64,000 nt of DNA from Shimia thalassica. Lineage in GTDB: Bacteria > Pseudomonadota > Alphaproteobacteria > Rhodobacterales > Rhodobacteraceae. The stretch lies in assembly GCF_001458215.1 (NCBI RefSeq), contig NZ_CYTW01000004.1:1-64000 (forward strand). The letters run 5' to 3'. Position numbers and translations under genes: made by a program. A model generated the notes under the pieces. The model worked only from the letters and a program-made list of their open reading frames with translations, searched no databases and was not told where the DNA came from. Shown in pieces: positions 43,053-51,858 of this stretch (positions are counted from its first letter, which is position 1; every line of letters starts with the position of its first letter).

Positions 43053-44072
43053 ATGAACACCACCATGCTGGGTGCGGTTGCCGCATCCCTTTCGCTTTGT
43101 GCGTCCGGCGTCTTGGCACAAGAAAGCTCTATCTTCACCTGGGAAGGTGAAATCGAGATCGGATCAGATTCGGTCATCGACTCAAATACCGCCGGTAACG
43201 AGGTCACAGACAACTACCTGATCACCGAGATCAACATGGCGGCGCAATTCACGCCAACATTCTCGGCGTTTCTGGGGCTGACCCTCGAATCCGGTCTGGA
43301 CCCTGCCTACAACGGTGACGGCACCTTTGAAGGTGTTGGTCTTTATTCGCATGAATTTGGTGTGCAATTCGATATCGCCTCGACAAGCATCATGCTGGGT
43401 AAAGTGCACCCATCATTTGGTACAACATGGGACTCGGCCGCGGGTTTCTATGGCGCAACACTGGCCGAAGATTATGAACTTGCGGAACAGATCGGTATCC
43501 TCGCCGATGTCAGCCTCGGCGACGGCAGCACCCTGTCGTTCGGTCTTTTCTATGCGGATGACACCGCGCTTAGCAGCTCTGCATTCACGGATCGGGGCCG
43601 CAACACAACCGCAGCAGGTGGCGCAGGCAACACCGGTCAATTGAACAACGCATCGATTCAATGGACCAAAGAGTTTGGTGATACGGCGGTTCTGGTCGGT
43701 GCGCGTTATCTGACGGCAGGAACAGGCGACGTAGATGACGAAACCGGTTTTGTGGCTGCTGTAGCGCATTCGCTTGGTGGTGTGGATCTGTTTGGTGAAG
43801 TTGCAGCCTTCCAGAACTATGGTGGCGGCACGGACGATGCGACCTATCTGACCCTGAACGCGGCCTATGGCATTGCGTCGAACACAACCCTATCTGGCAC
43901 CTATGCGCGTCGTGATCTGGACACTGCGGGTGTAACCGACATGGTTTCCCTCGCTGTCGAGTATGAACTGCAAAACGGCGTGACTTTGGGGGGAGCCATC
44001 GGGTACTCCGATGACAACGGAACAAACGATACGCTTTTGGGATTGAACATTCTGATCCCGCTTGGCGGCTAA
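43053..44072 (+). CDS. Outer-membrane porin-like beta-barrel protein
   Basis: This 339-residue protein has a signal peptide (residues 1-22, ending VLAQ), then alternating amphipathic strands with Gly/Asp/Asn-rich turns, typical of a 16-strand general porin. Phrases such as TPTFSAFLGLTLESGLD, AVLVGARYLTAGTGDVDDETGFVAAVAHSLG and the end LLGLNILIPLGG show strand periodicity. It stands within the imelysin cluster, so passage of iron complexes or another small ligand is a reasonable guess. A stem-loop lies on each side of the gene, which could set its expression apart from that of its neighbours. Confidence 0.72.
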   Translation: MNTTMLGAVAASLSLCASGVLAQESSIFTWEGEIEIGSDSVIDSNTAGNEVTDNYLITEINMAAQFTPTFSAFLGLTLESGLDPAYNGDGTFEGVGLYSHEFGVQFDIASTSIMLGKVHPSFGTTWDSAAGFYGATLAEDYELAEQIGILADVSLGDGSTLSFGLFYADDTALSSSAFTDRGRNTTAAGGAGNTGQLNNASIQWTKEFGDTAVLVGARYLTAGTGDVDDETGFVAAVAHSLGGVDLFGEVAAFQNYGGGTDDATYLTLNAAYGIASNTTLSGTYARRDLDTAGVTDMVSLAVEYELQNGVTLGGAIGYSDDNGTNDTLLGLNILIPLGG

Positions 44073-44081
44073 CACGTCTTC

Positions 44082-44108
44082 GAGTGCCCGTTTTTAAGGC
44101 GGGCACTC
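44082..44108 (+). promoter_or_regulatory. Intercistronic stem-loop between porin and di-haem oxidoreductase genes
   Basis: GAGTGCCCG and CGGGCACTC form a perfect 9-bp stem with a 9-base loop (tttttaagg), beginning 10 bases after the porin stop. The T-run is in the loop, not after the stem, so it does not fit an intrinsic terminator. It ends 20 bases before the next ATG. Confidence 0.55.
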
Positions 44109-44128
44109 CATTTCAACGGAGTCGCGAA

Positions 44129-45661
44129 ATGCGACACAGACCCATTCTGTGTATATGTGCCGGCCTTCTGGCCGCCCCAACTTTTGTGCAGGCCGAAAGC
44201 TGGACGCATCTTGGGGACCCTCACCTCAACGTTCTGCCAAGAACAGCAAAAGAGGCCGTACGCATTGAACAGGCAATCGGATCAGATATCGATCCCTCTG
44301 CACTCTCTCCTTTCGAGATTAATACAGCAGGCAAGGCAACCGTCGCTGCGCGAACGGACGAAACGGCCTTTGTGCAGCCTTCGGCAAACATGTCCTTTGA
44401 AGACGAATTGCTGTTTCGCGTCGGCGAGTCGCTGTTTGACAAGCTTTGGGTTTCGTCACCGTCATCGACCAAAGCCTCTGACGGGCTTGGGCCGCTTTAT
44501 AATGCGCGATCATGTCGCCGCTGCCATGTAAATGACGGGCGCGGCCATCCACCGGAATCTCCGGACGACGACGCCATTTCCATGTTCCTGCGTGTCTCGA
44601 TCCCTGCCGACTCTGCTGTTGGTCATGAAAACATCCAAGGCTATATCGCGTCCCGACCCGAGCCGACCTATGGCTTTCAATTGCAGGACCACAGCCTCGC
44701 CGGTGTGCCAGCGGAATACAGCCTTCGTGTCACATACGAAGACCTGCCCGTGACGCTTGCGGATGGCAAAATCGTCACTCTGAGGAACCCGACCTATCAC
44801 ACGGACAATCTAGGCTTTGGCCCGATGCACCCCGACGCAGAATTCAGCCCGCGCGTGGCCCCTCAGATGATTGGTCTTGGGTTGCTCGAGGCAATTCCCG
44901 TCACGGATATTCTGGCCAAGGCCGATCCCATGGACGCCAATGATGACGGAATCTCCGGGCGCCCCAATGTTGTTTGGTCCCTGGAGTATGACCAACCCAT
45001 GCTGGGCAGATTCGGGCACAAGGCCGGATCACCAACCGTGCGCCAACAATCTGCCGAAGCCTTTTCCAATGATATCGGCATTTCCAACCCCCTGTTGCCC
45101 GCGCCATGGGGCGACTGCTCAGAGAACCAGCAGGCCTGTCGCACCGCCCCGCATGGCGACAAGGATGTCAGGGTTTTTGAGATCGATTCCGAAGCGCTGG
45201 ATCTGGTCACCTTTTATTCGCGCAACCTGGCCGTTCCATCCCGACGCGATGTCAACGACACAGAGGTTTTGCGCGGCAAGCGTCTGTTTCACGAAACAGG
45301 CTGTGCCAGCTGTCATACGCCAGCTTATGTGACCCACCGATTGGCGGATCAGCCTGAGCAAAGCTTCCAGATGATCTGGCCCTATACGGACCTGTTGCTG
45401 CATGACATGGGCCCGGGACTTGCAGACAATCGGCCCGAAGTCCGCGCAAACGGACAGGAATGGAAAACGCCTCCGCTGTGGGGTATCGGTTTGACGCGAC
45501 AAGTCAGCGGGCATACGTATTTTTTGCACGATGGTCGCGCGCGCTCGCTGCTTGAAGCCGTGCTTTGGCATGGCGGCGAAGCCGAACAAATGCGCGACGC
45601 TGTAATTGCCATGCCACGCGCCGACCGTGATGCGCTTATTAGATTTTTGGAGAGTTTGTGA
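44129..45661 (+). CDS. Di-haem c-type oxidoreductase (DHOR, DUF1111 thiol-oxidoreductase family)
   Basis: The 510-residue protein is a periplasmic c-type cytochrome-like protein. It has a signal peptide (about residues 1-21, TFVQA) and two haem-binding sites: C129-R-R-C132-H133 and C392-A-S-C395-H396. The typical family phrase GLGPLYNARSCRRCHVNDGRG surrounds the first. Related proteins occur with imelysins in iron-linked operons, and a role in redox conversion of iron in the periplasm is inferred. The ATG at 44129 follows an ACGGAG ribosome-binding sequence and gives the signal peptide. The stop shares a base with the next start (TGATG). Confidence 0.92.
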   Translation: MRHRPILCICAGLLAAPTFVQAESWTHLGDPHLNVLPRTAKEAVRIEQAIGSDIDPSALSPFEINTAGKATVAARTDETAFVQPSANMSFEDELLFRVGESLFDKLWVSSPSSTKASDGLGPLYNARSCRRCHVNDGRGHPPESPDDDAISMFLRVSIPADSAVGHENIQGYIASRPEPTYGFQLQDHSLAGVPAEYSLRVTYEDLPVTLADGKIVTLRNPTYHTDNLGFGPMHPDAEFSPRVAPQMIGLGLLEAIPVTDILAKADPMDANDDGISGRPNVVWSLEYDQPMLGRFGHKAGSPTVRQQSAEAFSNDIGISNPLLPAPWGDCSENQQACRTAPHGDKDVRVFEIDSEALDLVTFYSRNLAVPSRRDVNDTEVLRGKRLFHETGCASCHTPAYVTHRLADQPEQSFQMIWPYTDLLLHDMGPGLADNRPEVRANGQEWKTPPLWGIGLTRQVSGHTYFLHDGRARSLLEAVLWHGGEAEQMRDAVIAMPRADRDALIRFLESL

Positions 45662-46677
45662 TGACCAAACTGCGCGCTATTGTCCTTGCTTTTGTGATGC
45701 CGGCTTTGGCGCACGCGGAAGGATCATCGCCAATTATTCAGGCGGTGGTTCAGGATCACATCCTGCCGCGGTACGAGACCTTTGCCAACGAAGCGACAAA
45801 GCTGGCCGATGCCGCACAAAGCGATTGCCGCGTGAACTCTGCGCCCTTGAAGGCCTCCTTCAATGACACTTTTGATGCATGGATCGGTGTCAGCCACCTC
45901 AGGTTCGGTCCCTCCGAACAGGACAACCGCGCCTTCGCTCTCGCCTTTTGGCCTGACAGCCGCAACAAAACACCCAAATCGTTGACCCGTTTTCTGGTTG
46001 ATGGAGATCCGGCAGGGTTGTCTGCCGAGGCCTACCAAGAGGTTTCAATCGCAGCGCGTGGTCTCTATGCGCTCGAATTTCTTCTGTTTGACGATGTTGT
46101 CTCGACCATTGGCGACCCCCAGTATCATTGCACATTGGTCCAGACCGTAACGCAGGACATTGCCAACAATGCTCGCGCGATTTCGACGGACTGGGACAAC
46201 ACCTATGCAAACCTGATGATGCACCCATCGGAAAGTGGCCCGTACCGCACAGACACAGAAGCTCTGCAAGAGGCGTTCAAAGCCCTGTATACCGGCGTGG
46301 AATTCACCAAAGACACCCGTCTTGGTCGTCCCTTGGGCAGCTTTAACAAGCCTCGCCCCAAGCGTGCCGAAGCGTGGCGCTCGGGGCGCTCTTTGCGCAA
46401 CGTCGAAGTCTCTTTGACATCGCTGCGCGACTTGGCCTCTGTGATTTCCGCCGATCATCCCGGTGTGGCGGCACGACTGGACAACGCTTTTATCTATGCT
46501 CTGGATATCGCAGCGACACAGGACGATCCCACATTTGCGAATATCGCGGACGTTCAAGGCTGGTTCGAGGTCGACACATTGCGTCAATCGCTCGAGGCAG
46601 TTCGCGAGATTTTGGCCGATGAACTGGCGCTTGCGCTCGAGGTCACCGAAGGCTTCAACGCTCTGGATGGAGACTAG
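45661..46677 (+). CDS. Second imelysin-family periplasmic protein lacking the motif histidine
   Basis: This 338-residue protein is a shorter imelysin-type protein with a signal peptide (residues 1-19, ending ALAHA). The region equal to GxHxxE in the first imelysin reads G134-L-Y136-A-L-E139, so Tyr replaces the conserved His. C-terminal parts (FEVDTLRQSLEAVREILADELALALEVTEGFNALDGD) fit the family. Such a member, paired with a di-haem protein and a DUF1513 protein, recurs in iron-related operons of Proteobacteria. It overlaps the previous stop by one base and lies 1 nt before the DUF1513 gene. Binding of metal through the usual His is unlikely. Confidence 0.85.
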   Translation: MTKLRAIVLAFVMPALAHAEGSSPIIQAVVQDHILPRYETFANEATKLADAAQSDCRVNSAPLKASFNDTFDAWIGVSHLRFGPSEQDNRAFALAFWPDSRNKTPKSLTRFLVDGDPAGLSAEAYQEVSIAARGLYALEFLLFDDVVSTIGDPQYHCTLVQTVTQDIANNARAISTDWDNTYANLMMHPSESGPYRTDTEALQEAFKALYTGVEFTKDTRLGRPLGSFNKPRPKRAEAWRSGRSLRNVEVSLTSLRDLASVISADHPGVAARLDNAFIYALDIAATQDDPTFANIADVQGWFEVDTLRQSLEAVREILADELALALEVTEGFNALDGD

Positions 46678-46678
46678 G

Positions 46679-47758
46679 ATGACAACGCGACGCGGGTTTC
46701 TGGGCGGTGTTTTGGCGTCGGGTTTTGTACCGGCGATTGGCTGGGCAGACGCAGGCTGCCCCGGCTTTCTGAATGCGGCACGTCAACCGGACGGGCAATA
46801 TGTTCTTGTCGGGCTGACAAAAGACGGCGCAGAGCTGTTCCGTCTGCCTATTCCTGATCGTGGACATGCCGCAACGGCCCATCCTAATCGCCCCGAGGCT
46901 GTTGGCTTTGCCCGTCGTCCCGGAACCTTTGCCTATGTTGTTGATTGCAGCAGTGGCGCCATTTTGCATCGTCTGAACTCGCCCGAAGGGCGGCATTTCT
47001 ATGGGCACGGCGCCTTTTCACAAGACGGCACAACCCTGTTCACCACCGAAAACGATTATGAACTCGGAGAAGGCCGCATTGGCGTCTGGGATGTTGCGGC
47101 CGGCTACAAACGGATCAGTGAATTCGCCAGCGGCGGGATTGGCCCACACGAGATCAAACGCATTCCCGGTCGTGAAACTCTGGTGATTGCAAACGGTGGG
47201 ATCGACACCCATCCGGAGTCAGGCCGCACAAAGCTCAACATCCCGACGATGCAGCCCAATTTGACCTATCTGTCCCCAACGGGGCAAATTCTGGAAACGG
47301 TCTCGCTTCCTCAAAACATGCACATGAACTCGATCCGGCATCTGGCGGTTTCAAACGACGGTACGGTTGCATTCGGGATGCAATGGCAAACCACTTCCGA
47401 AGCCCCTGCCTTGCTGGGGTTGCACCAGATGGGCAAAGACCTTCGCCTTCCCGAGCTTCCCCAAGACATCCACCACCGCATGAAAGGCTATGTCGGTAGC
47501 GTGGCCATGACGCCGGACGGCACAGAGACTGCGATCAGCTCACCAAGGGGGGGTTTGGTTCTGGTGTTTGACACGCAAAGCGGTGCCCTGCTGAAAACTC
47601 TGGAAGAGCCGGATGTTTGTGGACTTGGGACGCTGGACAATGGATTTGCGATCAGCACAGGAACCGGACGTTTCGGCGCCTTTGAAGGCGCGGAGTTGTC
47701 ACAAATCCGCAAGCATGATTTGCAGTTCGACAACCACTTGGTGGCGGTGACTGGCTGA
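46679..47758 (+). CDS. DUF1513 beta-propeller-like protein with Tat signal
   Basis: The 359-residue product begins MTTRRGFLGGVLASGFVPA, a twin-arginine-type export signal (RR at residues 4-5), so it is probably folded with a cofactor or partner before export. The mature part matches DUF1513, whose members show WD40/beta-propeller-like repeats; visible are HFYGHGAFSQDGTTLFTTEND, GIGPHEIKRIPG and SIRHLAVSNDGTVAFGMQWQ. It is the last gene of the imelysin cluster. The ATG is 1 nt after the second imelysin stop and has a GGAG sequence upstream. Function is unknown; a periplasmic scaffold or redox partner is possible. Confidence 0.88.
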   Translation: MTTRRGFLGGVLASGFVPAIGWADAGCPGFLNAARQPDGQYVLVGLTKDGAELFRLPIPDRGHAATAHPNRPEAVGFARRPGTFAYVVDCSSGAILHRLNSPEGRHFYGHGAFSQDGTTLFTTENDYELGEGRIGVWDVAAGYKRISEFASGGIGPHEIKRIPGRETLVIANGGIDTHPESGRTKLNIPTMQPNLTYLSPTGQILETVSLPQNMHMNSIRHLAVSNDGTVAFGMQWQTTSEAPALLGLHQMGKDLRLPELPQDIHHRMKGYVGSVAMTPDGTETAISSPRGGLVLVFDTQSGALLKTLEEPDVCGLGTLDNGFAISTGTGRFGAFEGAELSQIRKHDLQFDNHLVAVTG

Positions 47759-47831
47759 CCTCGACGGGGTGGCTTTGCCAAAGCGCGAATTTCCTGTATG
47801 GAACAGCCTTCCAAAACGGAAAGCGCGAGTC

Positions 47832-49487
47832 ATGACACAACACCGTTCCGAACTGCTGATGCCAGCAGGCAATCTGCGTAAGCTCAAGATGGCCGTCCTG
47901 TATGGGGCAGATGCCGTGTATCTGGGCACACCAGACCTGAGCCTGCGTACAAAATCCGAATTCTCACTGGAAGATGTGATTGAGGGTGTGAACTTTTGCC
48001 ATGCCCATGGCCGACGCGCCTATCTGACGCTCAACCTGTTTTCGCACAACAAAGACATTCCCAAATTCGAGGAATATCTGGAAACCGTGCGCAAGGTTAA
48101 ACCGGACGGGTTGATCATCTCGGACCCCGGCGTCTTTCAATACGTGCGCGAACGTGCCCCTGAAATTCCACTGCATGTGTCGACGCAGGCCAACATCGCC
48201 TCTTGGTTGACCGTGAAGTTCTGGGAAGGCCAAGGCGCCGATCTGGTGGTTCTGGCCCGAGAAGTGTCTTTCCCCGAATTGGAAGAAATCCGCGCAGAAT
48301 GCCCTGACATCAAACTCGAGGCGTTTGTGCATGGCGCCATGTGCATGACCTATTCCGGCCGTTGCCTGCTGTCGAACTTTATGGCGGAACGCGGTGCCAA
48401 CCAGGGCAACTGTGCCAATTCCTGTCGCTGGAACTATAAGTTCCATATGCGCCTGAAAGACGGAACCATTCAGGAACTGATCGTCGACGAAGACAATCAG
48501 CACATGTTCGAGTTCCTGCTGGAAGAAGGTGTGCGCCCCGGTGAGTTCCTGCCGATTCAGGAAGACGAACGCGGCAGCTATATCCTGAACTCCAAAGACC
48601 TCTGCCTGATGCCAAAACTTGACGATTACCTGCGCATCGGCGTGGACAGTCTCAAGGTCGAAGGGCGCGGTAAATCCGAATACTATGCCGCCATCGTTGC
48701 ACGCGCCTATCGTATGGCGATTGATGACTATTATGCCGATCCGGAAAACTGGAACGCTGCGGACTATATGGAAGAGCTGGATACCGTCGGCAACCGTGGT
48801 TACACGCTCGCCTTCCACAAGGGCCGCCTGACCAACCTCGCGCATGGATACGAGCAGACCGCAGCAATTGCCCAATGGGAATACGCCGGTTTTGTCACCG
48901 AAGTGAAGGACGACGCCTTCTTTGTTGAAGTGAAGAACAAGCTCGAGCCCGGTGATGTGATCGAGATCGTTTCTCCGGTGGCCCGCAACACGATCCTGCT
49001 GCGCGGGTACGAATATGAAATCGCTGCAACGGGTGAGAAACGCGAAGTCATCCACGGGTCCACAAAATCGGTGATCCGTCTGCCGTTCTCGCTGTTTGAG
49101 CATGAAGATATCAACGACCTGCGCACCAACTTCCCGCCCTATACGGTCTTGCGGAAAGAACGCGCGCTGACTGACGAACAGTGGAAGCGCCTGCAACTCG
49201 ACAAAACGGCCTTGGCAATGGAAGTGAAAGACACGACCAACGAAACCGCCTATGTCCGGCGCCGTGATGCCTTGGTCGAAGCCATCGAAGCCGACACCAA
49301 CACGCGTCGCTTCAAGACGAACCGTGCGGGCACCGAAGGGTGCTGTGGCAAAGGCTGCAACGGCTGTTTGATTTTCTGGCAGGACGACATGTATGCCAAG
49401 GCGCGCGACATCCTGTTGCAACGTAAACAGGGTGCCATGCTGACCAAAGCGGAAGCGGCGGAACTTAAACTGCCCGCCGCCGAGTAA
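47832..49487 (+). CDS. Peptidase U32 family protein (TrhP/RlhA-like)
   Basis: This 551-residue protein belongs to the U32 family, whose bacterial members include collagenase-like proteins and RNA-hydroxylation factors. It starts with SELLMPAGNLRKLKMAVLYGADAVYLG, carries a cysteine-rich segment near residues 185-215 (MCMTYSGRCLLS, then GNCANSCRWNY) that may bind an iron-sulphur cluster, and SLKVEGRGKSEYYAAIVARAYR near 285. The C terminus has CCGKGCNGC, another cysteine cluster. The ATG at 47832 gives the canonical N terminus; a GTG 63 bases earlier would add an atypical stretch. It ends immediately before a convergent methyltransferase-like gene. Confidence 0.9.
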   Translation: MTQHRSELLMPAGNLRKLKMAVLYGADAVYLGTPDLSLRTKSEFSLEDVIEGVNFCHAHGRRAYLTLNLFSHNKDIPKFEEYLETVRKVKPDGLIISDPGVFQYVRERAPEIPLHVSTQANIASWLTVKFWEGQGADLVVLAREVSFPELEEIRAECPDIKLEAFVHGAMCMTYSGRCLLSNFMAERGANQGNCANSCRWNYKFHMRLKDGTIQELIVDEDNQHMFEFLLEEGVRPGEFLPIQEDERGSYILNSKDLCLMPKLDDYLRIGVDSLKVEGRGKSEYYAAIVARAYRMAIDDYYADPENWNAADYMEELDTVGNRGYTLAFHKGRLTNLAHGYEQTAAIAQWEYAGFVTEVKDDAFFVEVKNKLEPGDVIEIVSPVARNTILLRGYEYEIAATGEKREVIHGSTKSVIRLPFSLFEHEDINDLRTNFPPYTVLRKERALTDEQWKRLQLDKTALAMEVKDTTNETAYVRRRDALVEAIEADTNTRRFKTNRAGTEGCCGKGCNGCLIFWQDDMYAKARDILLQRKQGAMLTKAEAAELKLPAAE

Positions 49488-49964
49488 TCAGACTTTGTAA
49501 AAACAGTAACGATCCGGGGCTACGGTCTCGGGTCCACGCACCTGTTCAAAGCCGACCAAAGGCTGACCGGAAATCAGAACACCGCCCGGTGCCATGCATG
49601 CGCCGATAAGTGGCGAAAGACGTGCTGCTTCGGCGACATCCTTTTCTTTCTCACCAAAGCCAAAATCGTAATGTGCCAAAACGATCTTTGATCCGCTGCC
49701 TGCCAGCTTGATCAACATCTCTTCGGCTTCGCCCTGTAGGAAATCTTTCTCCGGCGGCACACAGGACGGGTGGCATTGCAAGATACGGTCGATGACCCAG
49801 ATCCGGCGATCCGGCGCGATTTCACGCAGGTGATCATAGGTGCGGCCATTGCCAAGCCCCATATCTACGTAATCGCCAGCGGTATCGCCAACCATGGCGT
49901 GGCCCCATTCCAACCCGTCGCGCTGGGCTGCCAGTCGACGCATCATACTGTCCAGACGGCTCAT
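49488..49964 (-). CDS. Small SAM-dependent methyltransferase-like protein
   Basis: This 158-residue protein shows a class I methyltransferase core: DYVDMGLGNGRTYDHLRE (motif I-like, near residue 31), then RRIWVIDRIL, and KIVLAHYDFGFGEKEKDV, ending with GGVLISGQPLVG. It is shorter than most such enzymes and lacks an obvious substrate domain. It is the last gene of the minus-strand glycan operon and overlaps the deacetylase gene by 4 nt. It may methylate a sugar, or act elsewhere and simply be co-transcribed. Confidence 0.65.
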   Translation of the reverse strand: MSRLDSMMRRLAAQRDGLEWGHAMVGDTAGDYVDMGLGNGRTYDHLREIAPDRRIWVIDRILQCHPSCVPPEKDFLQGEAEEMLIKLAGSGSKIVLAHYDFGFGEKEKDVAEAARLSPLIGACMAPGGVLISGQPLVGFEQVRGPETVAPDRYCFYKV

Positions 49965-50722
49965 GTCTGTTCCTTTTCATCATGGCGATACAGCACAATT
50001 GGCCCTTCGCACATTTCGTTTAAGAATTGTTTCGAGAATGCCCAGATATCGTCATCGTGGACAAGGTGATGGGTCAAATAACCAAAAGGTTCTGCGATGT
50101 CGGTTTTTCCGGTGCGACGATCCCGCAGCATCGCGACCGTGTTTTCAACCAGAACCTCAGGATCAACCAATCCGCGCGTACCACGCCAGAAGATGGGATC
50201 GAGATGTGTGTTGATCCGGGCCAGACCCGGCGCTGCTTCTGACTGCTTTCGGGGCAAGAATGTCGAGACCGCATCATAACCCAGATCGGCAAGGGCTGGC
50301 ATGATCGCCGGATCTATCCGGTTCCATGGCGGCACAAACATCGGGGCCAGCCGCGCACCAAACATATCCTGCAAACGCGCTTTGCCTTTGCTCAGTTCAG
50401 CAACCACATCGTCCCGTGTCCGTGTCACACCAAACTCGGCCTTTTTCTGGTCAGCGGGCGCATGATTTTCGTGGGCCCAGCCATGCACAACAGGGATCAA
50501 CATGCGTGTCTGGTCAACCTTGGCGACGAGCCCATTTGTGGCGTCACGCGGAATAATCGCAAGATGCACAGGAACACCCGCGTCTTCTGCCAGTTCAGTC
50601 AGATGAGACAGCGCATCGGTTGCTTCAATAGCGTCGTCATCGCGCCACCAGAATGGCAACGTCACACCTTCGGCCCGCCATTGGGCGAATTCCGTCCGCA
50701 GGGGCGTCCAGTTTACATTCAC
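49961..50722 (-). CDS. Polysaccharide deacetylase-like (NodB-fold) protein
   Basis: This 253-residue protein has features of carbohydrate esterase 4-like hydrolases: FWWRDDDAIE near residue 25 (acidic metal/catalytic Asp region), HGWAHENHAP near residue 80 (the H-x3-H metal pair of the family), and MFVPPWNRIDPAIMPALADLGYDAVS near residue 123. It would remove N- or O-acetyl groups from a sugar. It has no signal peptide, pointing to cytoplasmic action on an intermediate. It is overlapped by 4 nt at both ends within the glycan operon. Confidence 0.85.
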   Translation of the reverse strand: MNVNWTPLRTEFAQWRAEGVTLPFWWRDDDAIEATDALSHLTELAEDAGVPVHLAIIPRDATNGLVAKVDQTRMLIPVVHGWAHENHAPADQKKAEFGVTRTRDDVVAELSKGKARLQDMFGARLAPMFVPPWNRIDPAIMPALADLGYDAVSTFLPRKQSEAAPGLARINTHLDPIFWRGTRGLVDPEVLVENTVAMLRDRRTGKTDIAEPFGYLTHHLVHDDDIWAFSKQFLNEMCEGPIVLYRHDEKEQT

Positions 50723-51858
50723 GCCGGTCCTCCTGCCAGACTTTCGAGGATTTTTACGGTCTGATCTGCGCCCTGCATTTGAAGGTCATCCCCATGTCGG
50801 CGCCCCTCTTGGATCACCTTTTCAACCAATGCCGCCATCATTTCCGCCGTCGCATCTTGTGCAGTCAGAACATACATTGCGCTTTGATGGGCAAGCGATT
50901 TCGCCCGCAAGGTTTGCTCGACTTCGCCGCCGTCATCAAACGGCACAAGAACCGCAGGAATGCCAGTCTGAAGCAGATCCAGAGCGGTGTTATAGCCGCA
51001 CATGCTCACCGAGGCGGCCGCACCGTGTAGCATTTGGCGAAAGTCGGGGCGCACCCCTTCGATGGTGATATCAAGATCGCCTGCTCTTTGTTGCAGGGCC
51101 TCGATCCGCTGTGCCGCATCCGCCCCGCCGACCAGAAGACGCCAATGCCGGTCGCTCAGGCGCGCGGCGTCTACTGCACATTCAAAAAGAGCCTGTCCAA
51201 CCGAGCCACCACCAGCACTCACCAGCACCTCGCCTTCCGCGACATTGTCGGGATGGGGCGATGACGCAGGCGGCGAGACAAACCCCGTGTAGCGCAGCAA
51301 CTTTGCAACCTCTGGCGTGACCGGCCAGCTTTCCTCGAGCGCCACAATGCCCGGATCGGAATGCACCAACACCGCATCATAGTATTCTGTCAAAAGCGCT
51401 TGTGCTTTTTCCGCTTTCGAAGGCTTCGACGGAGGCGCCAGAATATCGCGGATCGAACAAACGATACGCGGGCGTATGTTCATTTCCTGTGCGGCTTGCA
51501 GTATCGCCTGAAACTCGTTCGACAATGAACGGCGTCCGAAAGGAAACAGTTCGGTCACAATCACATCGGGCTGAATATCGCGAAGTGATGAAACCGCCGC
51601 TTCGATGCGGCGCTGCATTAACGCATCGTCAACCTCTGTGGAATCTTCCTGCAACAAGCGGGAGAAATTGGTTCCATCCGAGGCAATCGAAGGCAACTGC
51701 ACCAGATGAAGACCGGTATAGTCCATATGAGGTGCAGGGCGCCCCCCGGACATGACCCAGACATCATGCCCCGCACGCGCACAGGCCCGCCCAAGCGTCA
51801 AGGCGCGCGACAGATGGCCAGTGCCCAGCAAATGCGTGACGACAATGAGAACCTTCAT
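50719..51858 (-). CDS. GT-B glycosyltransferase, MurG-like
   Basis: This 379-residue protein has the GT-B layout. The N-terminal Rossmann domain starts MKVLIVVTHLLGTGHLSRALTLGRACARAGHDVWVMSGG, with the GTGH glycine-rich loop, and the C-terminal half contains EVLVSAGGGSVGQALFECAV and MCGYNTALDLLQTGIPAVLVPFD, the nucleotide-sugar-binding segment of MurG-like enzymes. It is co-oriented with three other glycosyltransferases. Together with the gene at 54754 it may transfer two sugars onto one acceptor. Donor and acceptor are unknown. Confidence 0.85.
   Translation of the reverse strand: MKVLIVVTHLLGTGHLSRALTLGRACARAGHDVWVMSGGRPAPHMDYTGLHLVQLPSIASDGTNFSRLLQEDSTEVDDALMQRRIEAAVSSLRDIQPDVIVTELFPFGRRSLSNEFQAILQAAQEMNIRPRIVCSIRDILAPPSKPSKAEKAQALLTEYYDAVLVHSDPGIVALEESWPVTPEVAKLLRYTGFVSPPASSPHPDNVAEGEVLVSAGGGSVGQALFECAVDAARLSDRHWRLLVGGADAAQRIEALQQRAGDLDITIEGVRPDFRQMLHGAAASVSMCGYNTALDLLQTGIPAVLVPFDDGGEVEQTLRAKSLAHQSAMYVLTAQDATAEMMAALVEKVIQEGRRHGDDLQMQGADQTVKILESLAGGPA

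Noticed and set aside
47964-49421. A 485-codon open frame antisense to the U32-family gene
   Set aside because: It mirrors the codon pattern of the U32 gene, has no recognised domain and no ribosome-binding sequence; the sense protein is a clear family match.
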